58,350 nucleotides of DNA from Roseivirga sp. (GTDB lineage: Bacteria; Bacteroidota; Bacteroidia; Cytophagales; Cyclobacteriaceae). Location: NCBI GenBank assembly GCA_021404565.1, contig JAAWWF010000046.1, forward strand, positions 1 to 58,350, read 5' to 3'. Position 1 is the stretch's first letter, and each line of letters opens with the position of its first letter. Made by a program: the position numbers and the translations under genes. Under the pieces are notes generated by a model that did no database searches, was not told where the DNA came from, and saw only the letters and a program-made list of their open reading frames with translations. This document shows, in pieces, positions 46,495 to 54,243 of the stretch.

Positions 46495-47014
46495 ATAGAT
46501 TCATGTTTGAAATGGTATCATATCAGGGCCGGCATCTATCGTGAAGACAAAGAGTGATTTGCGATGGGGCAGGGCGGATTCACGACACAAAAAGAGAAGG
46601 TTGCTCCGATGTGTTCCTGTAAATCTGGTAGCTGCCTTGATTACAATCAGTTTAGCCACACGAAAAAATGCCCAGCGTTATTTCGGGATGAATGTATTCA
46701 AGTCATGTGGCTGCTTTGGCCCGGACTTGAGGAGGGTAGATGCTGAAGGAATGAGCTTGTATTTTCAATTGATAAGCGTTTCTGGGCTCTGAGAGGTGAT
46801 TTTAAAGAGAATGGATGATAGTTTTACTCATTTAGAAACACAACATGCTACTCTGTTAAATACGCTTGTTAGAGAAAAGCAGGCGTTCATCAAATCGTCA
46901 GGGGCTTTCGGCAGTTGCCGGTGAGAGCATATGACTTACCAATCTAATTTGAGATGTTTTAAAGGTTGACTCAGGCCCTGGTGGGATCAATTTTTTATTT
47001 CAACTCAATGCATC

Positions 47015-48148
47015 ATGAAGAAATTAATTCTGCTTTTTTTCCTTTCATCCATCCCGTTTCAGGCCTCTGCTCAACTAGGGCTTAAGAAGTTGAAATCCAG
47101 GTCCCCGAAAGCCGGGGTTGAGTTTGATTTAGGCTCGCAGCGATTTGCTCCCGTAATGGAATTTCAAAGTTTGCTAAGCAACCTGAATCTGGACCCGCAA
47201 ACCGGAGTGTTTACTACGGTAGGACTGCTGAATGCCTATTTCCTTCCCGCAGAAGATAAAGACGGTAACCTGGCCGATTATAACTCCAATGCCAACGATC
47301 CGGATCAGATGCTCATCAGGGCAGATATTATCAATATGAGCGGAGGCGCTGAAAAGGTAGCCTCTTTCCATTATATGGCACAGAAGGTTAACCGGGTGAT
47401 TACCCCCATAGAGCTGAAGTCAGGGTATGGCAGCAAGAACCGGTTTGTTACCAAAACAGAGCTCAAAAGTCCCGGAGCTTATGAAATGAGGTTTTACCTG
47501 GCGGGACAACACTTCTATACCTATCCTTTTGAGGTGATCAAAACAGAATCGGATGACCCTTACAGCCCTGTGGAGGCCATGTACACCTTGGGGGGCAGTT
47601 GGGAAGATCTGGCACTGCTGCAGGTCAACTCCAATGATAAGGGACCCGGCCATCGGCTAAACTTTCAGCCCCTTTTGGCCTATCGGGGCTTTCATGTCCG
47701 TTCTGGCCGTGAAGATCTTCAACTGAATGGCGAAGCTCAACGCAAGGTAGTATTGAAGAGAAGAGAGAAGGCAATTGGCACCTTTCGTTTCGAGGAATCC
47801 AAAGGGGATGACATTTTTGGCGATAAGTATGTACCTGCTTTCGATGACTTTAGCCTCAGGGTGGGTAGAGAAGATGTCACCAGCGGCTTACTACCTTTTC
47901 AAAAAGTGCCCAGAGTGGAGACAGCCGGAGAGCGCGAAGTATTGATGGAAGATTTGACGGATGGCGATTACAGCATTGAACTTTCTGTAAAAGGCATGTC
48001 TGACCGACCGGATTTTACCAAAGTATATCATTTTTCAGTAAGCAATGGAAAGGTACGGCCACTAGCCCGGGCAGACCGCAGTCGGCATAACGACCCTTTG
48101 ACACTTATTGAAACAGGACGGGATTTAGTAATCATTAGTAGCAAATAA
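47015..48148 (+). CDS. secreted protein of unknown function
   Basis: 377 aa. Signal peptide (1-19, ...SSIPFQASAQ). The mature protein looks beta-rich, with motifs such as KAGVEFDLGSQRFAPVMEF, SPGAYEMRFYLAGQHFYTYPF and GDYSIELSVKGMSDRPDF. The middle and C-terminal thirds may be Ig-like sandwiches. No enzymatic residues, repeats or sorting domain are recognised, so it probably stays in the periplasm or at the outer membrane by another route. It is followed 6 bp later by another short secreted protein on the same strand. The pair is inserted, in opposite orientation, between the regulator and the lipoprotein of cassette 3. Confidence 0.7.
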   Translation: MKKLILLFFLSSIPFQASAQLGLKKLKSRSPKAGVEFDLGSQRFAPVMEFQSLLSNLNLDPQTGVFTTVGLLNAYFLPAEDKDGNLADYNSNANDPDQMLIRADIINMSGGAEKVASFHYMAQKVNRVITPIELKSGYGSKNRFVTKTELKSPGAYEMRFYLAGQHFYTYPFEVIKTESDDPYSPVEAMYTLGGSWEDLALLQVNSNDKGPGHRLNFQPLLAYRGFHVRSGREDLQLNGEAQRKVVLKRREKAIGTFRFEESKGDDIFGDKYVPAFDDFSLRVGREDVTSGLLPFQKVPRVETAGEREVLMEDLTDGDYSIELSVKGMSDRPDFTKVYHFSVSNGKVRPLARADRSRHNDPLTLIETGRDLVIISSK

Positions 48149-48154
48149 AAAATC

Positions 48155-48733
48155 ATGAACAAATCAGAAGATCGAAGAAGGTCATCATCCCTTATTTTAC
48201 ATGTGATCATGGTCATAGTGGTTTCCGGGCTTTTCCAGTCTAAGGTTCAGGCCCAGGAGAACTATAGCCGGTATGAAGGTATGTATGGAGGTTACGGAGC
48301 CAAAGTAGTACTGATGCTGGACAAGGAAATCCGCTTCTACATGATCGTAACGCAAGGCAAACAGCAGTTGCAAAACAAGTACTTTGAGTACAAGTCCATC
48401 ATGTCATCCCGGGGCCCGATAGAGATTAAGGATTATAAATATGCTTATAGCCGTGGCCGCTATGAAGGTGAGTTTTTAATGAAGGATGGACGGGCTACCG
48501 CTGTAAATCATGAAGGTGATGAAAAGAAGAAGCTCACATCTCTGGCCGATCTGTTGAAGCATATGGAAGTAGATGCCCGGGAGCTACTGGAGTATATGAC
48601 AACGGAACACGCCATGTCTGCCGAAAGGGTAAAAGAACTGGTGCTGGCCCCAAAGCTCACCGATTACCTGCATAAGGTCGACCTGGCAAAGTTCAATCTG
48701 ATAAATATATTGCTGGCAGCGGATAAGCTTTAG
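48155..48733 (+). CDS. small secreted protein of unknown function
   Basis: 192 aa. N-terminal signal peptide preceded by a basic stretch (MNKSEDRRRSSSLILHVIM) and cleaved after ...SKVQAQ. The first half of the mature protein is probably beta-stranded (YGAKVVLMLDKEIRFYMIVT). The second half is helical and charged (KKKLTSLADLLKHMEVDARELLEYM). No family recognised. It starts 6 bp after the stop of the 377-aa protein, so they are a two-gene unit, and its stop is 5 bp from the convergent regulator gene. The spacing and the shared secretion signal suggest the two products act together in the envelope. Confidence 0.68.
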   Translation: MNKSEDRRRSSSLILHVIMVIVVSGLFQSKVQAQENYSRYEGMYGGYGAKVVLMLDKEIRFYMIVTQGKQQLQNKYFEYKSIMSSRGPIEIKDYKYAYSRGRYEGEFLMKDGRATAVNHEGDEKKKLTSLADLLKHMEVDARELLEYMTTEHAMSAERVKELVLAPKLTDYLHKVDLAKFNLINILLAADKL

Positions 48734-48738
48734 TCCGG

Positions 48739-49491
48739 CTAAATCTGCATAGAGTTAAGCATCTCGGCCAGCCGCTCCTTTTTTCTGACCGATATCGGTA
48801 GGGCTACGTTTTCCTGCAGGTAGATAATTCCTCCGTCTGAGCGATCGAACTTCCGGATTTTATTCAGGTTTACGAGGTGCGAGCGATGTGCCCTGAAGAA
48901 ACCGTTGGGACTGAGGTAATCCTCAAACTCTTTGAGGTGCTTGGAAACCATGATTTTACGCTGTTTGGTAAGATAAAACACGGTATAGCTTCCGTCTGCT
49001 TCACACCAGAGTATTTCATCGAGTTGAATAATGTGCATGGTTTCTGCTTCCCTAAGAATGATGCGCTTCTTATCTCTCGACATCTCGTTGAGGTTGTCCA
49101 TCAAGACTGATAACTGCAGATTGATCTTGTCTTTCTCCATAGACTGTCTCACTTTTTCGATCGCCCGGTAAAGCTCATCCGAAATAAGGGGTTTGAGAAT
49201 ATAGTCCATGGCGCTGAACTTAAAGGCCTCTATGGCAAAGTGATCGTGTGCCGTAATAAAAATAACCCTGAAATCTCTGCGATCGAGCTTTTGAAGCAGG
49301 TCAAATCCGGTACCGTCACTCATTTGAATATCCAGAAAAACCAGGTCAGGTTCTGTCTCATTGACTAAGGTTACTCCACTGCTGACGCTTCTGGCTTCTC
49401 CTACCACCATTACATCTTCGCTATTCTGTAGCGTTGCCCTCAGTGTGTTGATAAATGGTTTTTCGTCATCAATAATTATCGCTCGAATCAT
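48739..49491 (-). CDS. LytTR-family response regulator, cassette 3
   Basis: 250 aa. Receiver with DD at 8-9, Asp54 in VFLDIQM and lysine in YILKP. The LytTR domain has IILREAETMHIIQL, WCEADGSYTVF and FFRAHRSHLVNLNKIRKFDRSD. It is more distant from regulators 1 and 2 than they are from each other. The gene starts 3 bp after the stop of its kinase, without the 4-bp overlap of the other two pairs. Its inferred target pair (lipoprotein and SprB giant 3) is 2.2 kb away because two plus-strand genes lie between, so regulation here would have to be at a distance or might include those two genes. Confidence 0.92.
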   Translation of the reverse strand: MIRAIIIDDEKPFINTLRATLQNSEDVMVVGEARSVSSGVTLVNETEPDLVFLDIQMSDGTGFDLLQKLDRRDFRVIFITAHDHFAIEAFKFSAMDYILKPLISDELYRAIEKVRQSMEKDKINLQLSVLMDNLNEMSRDKKRIILREAETMHIIQLDEILWCEADGSYTVFYLTKQRKIMVSKHLKEFEDYLSPNGFFRAHRSHLVNLNKIRKFDRSDGGIIYLQENVALPISVRKKERLAEMLNSMQI

Positions 49492-49494
49492 AGT

Positions 49495-51396
49495 CTATTC
49501 TTTGATCAGTGGAATATTAAGCTGCACCTGTGTGCCGGTCACCTGGTTGTGCTGATCCATCAGGTCTTTGATCAACAGCTCACTCTTTTGTCTTAGCTTC
49601 TTCTGAATCAGCTTAAGGCGTTCAATGGTAATCTGCGTTGCCATTGACTCATGTTTGGTCTTTTTTGCCAGGGTAGAGGCCTGAACCCGCCCGATCCCAT
49701 CATCTTTTACCGTAATCAGTAGCTGACGGTCGGTTTCCTTGATGATCAGGTCGATATGCCCCTGCTCTTCTTTGTGTAAAAAACCATGCTCAATGGCATT
49801 TTCAATAAAAGGCTGGGTGAGCATAGGTGGGACAAGTAGCTCATCAGTCGCCAGATCTTCGCTGAGTTCCAGTCTGAATTCGAAAGGCACCTCAAATCGT
49901 ATCTGCTGCAGCTCAATGTAGTTTTTGAGAAATTCAAGCTCCTCTTCCAGACTTATCAGGTCCTGTCTGCTATAATTGAGAATCATGCGGGTCAGGCGCG
50001 AGAATTTACCCAGGTAGTCAGAGATCAGTTGTGGGTCTTCATTTGAATAGATGTATTGTTGAATGGCCCCCATGGCGTTAAAGAGAAAGTGGGGGTTGAG
50101 TTGGGTTCTTAGCAGCCTGTTCTGTACCTCTGTCAGCTGGCTTTGTGCTTTTGCCTTGTGTCTGCTGAAAACAAGGTAGGCACCAATGGCAAGTATCGCA
50201 ATGGATGCAATGGCGATATAAAGCCGGGTTCGCTCTTGTTCCAGCAGTAGGCTGGTAATGGTTGCCTGAGTCTGTAGGTTTTCGATTTGCCGGTTTTTCT
50301 GCTCTGTATCAAACCTGAATTGCTGCTGAATGATCAGTCGCTCATTTGTCTTTTTATCCTGTACATCGGCAGCCTCTACATATGCCTTATAAGCCACCAG
50401 TGATTCCTGTGTATTTCCCAGGCTTTCAAAAATATCTGCTTTAAGTTTTAAAACATCCACTTTCAGATCTTCATTAATTGCTTTGCTTAGCATGGTATCA
50501 ATGATCTTCAAGGCTTCTTTATGTTTACCGAGGCGGTGCGAAACAATGGCTCTTTGGTATTTAAGGCCACTCAAATCTCTTTCAGCTTTTAAAGCCGTGA
50601 AAATCTGTTCACCCAGGCGTGCTTCTTTGTCTGCCCGATTCAAATCACCCCGAGCGGCATAAGCCTCCGCCAAAATGTAGGTGGCCTTGCCAATGCCAAA
50701 GTCCATTCCAATTTGCTCAGATTTTGACTTCATATTTTCGGCATGAACTATAGCTGAATCATAGACTTGTTGTTTGAGGTAGGAGAGTGAGAGATTGAGC
50801 AGAGGAGGCAACTCCAGGGATACTACTTTTTCGGCCCTGGCAATGTCTATTGCCTGTTGGTAGTAAGTTCTGGCCTGGTCATGCATTTCCCTCTCCATTA
50901 GTACCATTCCTATATTACTATAGGCTTTGCTGAGCGAGTTAATGTCGCTGGAACCATCGAGCAGGTCAATGGTCTTTTGGTATTGACTCAGGGAAAGTTC
51001 ATAAGAACCCTCGAACATGTAAATATGGCCCAGGCCAGAGTAGCTTATGGCCAGGTTGGTGGTGTCAGCCACCTCAATCAACACTGCCTCCGCCTGTTCA
51101 AAGTAATAGATAGCCGAATCGTATTGCTCTAACTGGTCAAAGGCAGAAGCTTTTGCATTAAAGGCAAGTCCCAGGTACTGAGATTCATTGATCTCCCGGG
51201 CTAGCCCGAGTAATTTATTGCCGTAATGTACTGCACTGTCGGTGTTTCTAAAATGAGTCGAAAGTCGTTCTTGATTCAACTGAAATTGTCTGATCAGCTC
51301 ATCTGATGCCAATTCCGGTTCTGCCTGATCCTGTTCTTGGCCGCAAGAAAACAGTAAGAGAAGTAAGAAGAAGCTCCCGAATAGCTTAGCAGACAT
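49495..51396 (-). CDS. TPR sensor histidine kinase with lipoprotein-type signal, cassette 3
   Basis: 633 aa. The N-terminus MSAKLFGSFFLLLLLFSCGQ has a lipobox-like end (LLFSC-G), so the TPR part may be lipid-anchored as well as tethered by the later membrane helix. TPR repeats span ~60-340 (AIYYFEQAEAVLIEVAD; YQQAIDIARAEKVVSLE). A coiled coil precedes the helix at ~392-411 (IAIASIAILAIGAYLVFSRH). The phosphoacceptor His is near 434 in LNPHFLFNAMGAIQ. The ATPase domain has PPMLTQPFIENAIEHGF and KDDGIGRVQAS. It is a LytS-type kinase partnered with the next gene. The 340-bp gap upstream (51397-51736) contains a perfect inverted repeat at 51565-51592. Confidence 0.91.
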   Translation of the reverse strand: MSAKLFGSFFLLLLLFSCGQEQDQAEPELASDELIRQFQLNQERLSTHFRNTDSAVHYGNKLLGLAREINESQYLGLAFNAKASAFDQLEQYDSAIYYFEQAEAVLIEVADTTNLAISYSGLGHIYMFEGSYELSLSQYQKTIDLLDGSSDINSLSKAYSNIGMVLMEREMHDQARTYYQQAIDIARAEKVVSLELPPLLNLSLSYLKQQVYDSAIVHAENMKSKSEQIGMDFGIGKATYILAEAYAARGDLNRADKEARLGEQIFTALKAERDLSGLKYQRAIVSHRLGKHKEALKIIDTMLSKAINEDLKVDVLKLKADIFESLGNTQESLVAYKAYVEAADVQDKKTNERLIIQQQFRFDTEQKNRQIENLQTQATITSLLLEQERTRLYIAIASIAILAIGAYLVFSRHKAKAQSQLTEVQNRLLRTQLNPHFLFNAMGAIQQYIYSNEDPQLISDYLGKFSRLTRMILNYSRQDLISLEEELEFLKNYIELQQIRFEVPFEFRLELSEDLATDELLVPPMLTQPFIENAIEHGFLHKEEQGHIDLIIKETDRQLLITVKDDGIGRVQASTLAKKTKHESMATQITIERLKLIQKKLRQKSELLIKDLMDQHNQVTGTQVQLNIPLIKE

Positions 51397-51564
51397 ACGA
51401 CAATTTTGTAGAAGCTATAAAAGAAAGCTAAAAGCACCAATTTTATCAGGGTTCTGTAGCGAACGATTGATTTCAATTGACGAACGTTGCCGAAAAGGAA
51501 AGGAGTGTACTTGAGAACCTCTTGCAAATGGTATCGCTCAATTGTAAGTAGTTCAGCTACATGG

Positions 51565-51592
51565 CTTAGTATATAAAGAGTTTTATACTAAG
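51565..51592. repeat. perfect 9-bp inverted repeat upstream of kinase 3
   Basis: CTTAGTATA (51565-51573) and TATACTAAG (51584-51592) are exact reverse complements. The 10-nt loop can extend the stem by AAA/TTT with one bulge. It lies 168 bp upstream of the kinase start and 144 bp past the stop of the hybrid regulator. There is no T-run. It could be a regulator site or the folded end of the upstream transcript. Confidence 0.5.
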
Positions 51593-51736
51593 TAATACAA
51601 CTATCGCCACAGATATCACTTCTGATTTAATATATGGTTACTCATTATTCAGGACTTCTTGATCAATCATAGATCCATGAGTCTGTCGTATGAAATGTAC
51701 CTTACCGGTAACACTACAAGTTGCCTGAATCAGGTG

Positions 51737-53947
51737 TTAAGCCAGCAACTCACTCGGCAACTTCCCAAACCTTGCTTTAAAGAGTTTTGAGAAGTATTTG
51801 GCGCTTTGTAGTCCCACGGCCTGGGCAGCTTCCTGCACAGTTCTGAAGTCTTGTCTCTCCAGACCTTGACGCGCTATTTGCAGCCGCAACTCTTGTAAAT
51901 ACTGAGTGCTTGTCAATCCCGTGATCTGCTTGATTTTACGCTGAAACTGGCGGGTGCTTAGCGCCAATTCCTCCGCCAGACTATCTACAGAGAAATCATG
52001 GTCACCAATTCTGGAGGAAGCTGAGGCTTCTACCTTTTTCATCCAGTTGATATCAATGACCGAGCTAAGCGTATCTTCTATTTCAGGAGTAATGGAACCG
52101 GCTTCATCCGTACCATTACCCGCTCTGCCTAGTTTGTTGTTAATGATGTTCTTTACCCTGACCAATAATTCTTCACTTACAAAAGGTTTGGTCAGGTAAT
52201 CGTCCACACCAATGGTGAGTGCCTTCAATTTATCGTCCTGTTCGGCACGTGCCGTCAACATGATCACCGGTATGGCTGCCTGCTTTTCAGAAGCCCTCAA
52301 ATTTTCCAGGAAAGTGAAACCGTCCATCTCGGGCATCATCACATCAGAAATGATCAGGTCTGGCCGGAGCTTGTTCAGCACTTCAAGCGCATGTGCTCCA
52401 TTATTTGCTTCAGTAATGTGATAGTGATCATGCAAAAGCCCCTTGATATAGCTGCGCATGTCGGTATTGTCTTCTACCAAAAGCACTTTGGGCATGTCTG
52501 TTTGGGCTTCTGGCGATGCAGCATCCCGGTTATCCTTGAAATCAAAATCATCTTCATCCAGGTCCAGCGCCTCAGTAGCCATCACGGTCAGTGGCAGGTT
52601 TAGGGTGAATACTGTGCCTTTTCCAGACTCACTTTCCACAGAAATTTCACCTTTCATGGCCGTTGTCAGCTCCTTGGCCAGTGCCAGTCCAATGCCCGTA
52701 CCGCCTTGAATTTCTTCAGGGCTATTCGTAGGGCTTTGGTAGAAGCGGTCAAAGATGTTGGGGAGGTGTTCCGCCTCAATGCCCTTACCGGTATCTCGGA
52801 CGGTTATAGTCAATTGATCCTCTATGACTGCGGTTACTGTTACTTCATGATCTCGCTCTGTGAATTTCAGTGCATTGGATATGAGGTTGTTGATCACCTT
52901 CTCCACCTTTTTAATATCCAGGGCCACGACTACAGCTGCATCTATATCAGTTTCCAACTGGTAACGGATGCCTTTTGTCTCAGCATAGGACTCAAAGCTG
53001 GCGGTGGTACGTTTCAAAAACTGAAGCAGATTGATGGGGGAGTTGGTGATTTCCAATTTGCTCGTCTCCAGTTTCGAAAGCATCAGCACCTCTTCAGTCA
53101 GGTTCTGTAAATGCCTGCTGTTACGGTACATCCTGGAAAGCACGGCCGTTTTTGGGTCATCCTTGTTCTCAGACTTCAACAAGTCCCTTAAGGGGCCTAT
53201 GATCAGGGTTAGAGGGGTGCGAAATTCATGCGAGATATTGGCGAAAAACTGCGACTTGGCCACGTCAAGCTTCTTAAGTTCGGTTGCCTGGCGCTGTAAG
53301 GCTTCCGACTTATCCTGTAGTTCCGAGGTCTTTTCGGCTACCTCGGTTTTCAGCCGCTTTTTTCCTTTGTTGATAAAATAAATTCTTATAGAGAATATTA
53401 CAATCAAGCCAATGGACAGGTATACGTAGTTCTTCATTCTGTACCAGGGAGTCCAGAAAAAAGGCGTCATGCTATTCACCTGGTAAGTGGTCTCTTCCGA
53501 ATACTGTCCATCCGGTTGAAGTAACTTGAGGTGAAGTGTATATTCTCCAAATACCATTCCTCTCAGGGTCAAAGTATCCGAATGGTGTTCTACCCAGGCA
53601 GGCTGTACCCGGTCTATCTTATAAGCAAAAGACCTGGGAGCTTGCCCGGCCTGATTCATCTTTCCAAAGATGATGCTCCAGTCCATGTCTCCCGGGGTCA
53701 ACTGAATTTTGCTGGTTTCTCCGAGGGCAGGCATCAGGTCAATGTGTACCATGCCTTTGAGCATCCTTCTTTCGGAAGAAAGCCCTGTTATTTCAAATTC
53801 AGGAGCGTTCAAATCAATCTCACTGACCTGTCCATTCAAAGGCGAAACCCAAACCCACATGATAAGGAAGGACAAAGCTTTTAAAACCAGGATTAGACGC
53901 ACTCTTCGATTTCCTGATTTTGGGGCAGGAGCTGGTGGTTTTTTCAT
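51737..53947 (-). CDS. hybrid two-component regulator: sensor, histidine kinase, receiver, AraC-type HTH (short sensor)
   Basis: 736 aa from the ATG at 53947; an in-frame GTG at 53965 is rejected because a signal/membrane segment follows the ATG. Order: N-terminal hydrophobic segment (~20-40), a beta-sandwich resembling the Y_Y_Y domain (~45-185, YKIDRVQPAWVEHHSDTLTL), membrane helix (~187-207), HisKA with His near 239 (NISHEFRTPLTL), and ATPase (ISNALKFTERDHEV; GGTGIGLALAKEL). A receiver with Asp near 536 (ISDVMMPEMDG) and an AraC HTH (~650-736, GLTSTQYLQELRLQIARQ) complete it. HTCS proteins normally carry a ~600-residue two-propeller sensor before Y_Y_Y; that part is absent here. It is divergent from a second hybrid regulator. 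Confidence 0.92.
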   Translation of the reverse strand: MKKPPAPAPKSGNRRVRLILVLKALSFLIMWVWVSPLNGQVSEIDLNAPEFEITGLSSERRMLKGMVHIDLMPALGETSKIQLTPGDMDWSIIFGKMNQAGQAPRSFAYKIDRVQPAWVEHHSDTLTLRGMVFGEYTLHLKLLQPDGQYSEETTYQVNSMTPFFWTPWYRMKNYVYLSIGLIVIFSIRIYFINKGKKRLKTEVAEKTSELQDKSEALQRQATELKKLDVAKSQFFANISHEFRTPLTLIIGPLRDLLKSENKDDPKTAVLSRMYRNSRHLQNLTEEVLMLSKLETSKLEITNSPINLLQFLKRTTASFESYAETKGIRYQLETDIDAAVVVALDIKKVEKVINNLISNALKFTERDHEVTVTAVIEDQLTITVRDTGKGIEAEHLPNIFDRFYQSPTNSPEEIQGGTGIGLALAKELTTAMKGEISVESESGKGTVFTLNLPLTVMATEALDLDEDDFDFKDNRDAASPEAQTDMPKVLLVEDNTDMRSYIKGLLHDHYHITEANNGAHALEVLNKLRPDLIISDVMMPEMDGFTFLENLRASEKQAAIPVIMLTARAEQDDKLKALTIGVDDYLTKPFVSEELLVRVKNIINNKLGRAGNGTDEAGSITPEIEDTLSSVIDINWMKKVEASASSRIGDHDFSVDSLAEELALSTRQFQRKIKQITGLTSTQYLQELRLQIARQGLERQDFRTVQEAAQAVGLQSAKYFSKLFKARFGKLPSELLA

Positions 53948-54076
53948 AAGTAGATGCTGACCCACGAATTTGTTAGTGTTTCTTAATACAAGAATCTATC
54001 TCCTTAATTTATAATGATAGGACATTGTTTAAGAATAAAACGCAATTTTTAATGCGTGATACGGACCGATTTAGCA

Positions 54077-54205
54077 ATTGGTCAATTAGTACCCCATAAT
54101 GTCGCGATTTTACCCCATCCTTGAACAAGGATTTTATCCTGTGAAAAGTAGAATGTGATATCTTGGATATCAAGATAATTAAGATGTCGATTAGTATTGA
54201 CCAAT
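54077..54205. promoter_or_regulatory. paired inverted-repeat sites between two divergent hybrid regulators
   Basis: ATTGGTCAAT (54077-54086) and its exact reverse complement ATTGACCAAT (54196-54205) lie 109 bp apart in the shared promoter region. Each core is itself nearly palindromic, and ATTAGTA adjoins each: after the left core and before the right one. This could be a pair of operators for one or both AraC-type regulators. Binding is untested. Confidence 0.4.
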
Positions 54206-54243
54206 GGTGCAAAGTTAGAAAATCAATTATTTCTCCAGTTCAT

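Noticed and set aside
54163-54243. Longer starts (TTG 54163, ATG 54184) for the TPR hybrid regulator
   Set aside because: They place 20-27 extra residues before the hydrophobic signal segment and put the inverted-repeat site inside the gene. Not fully excluded.
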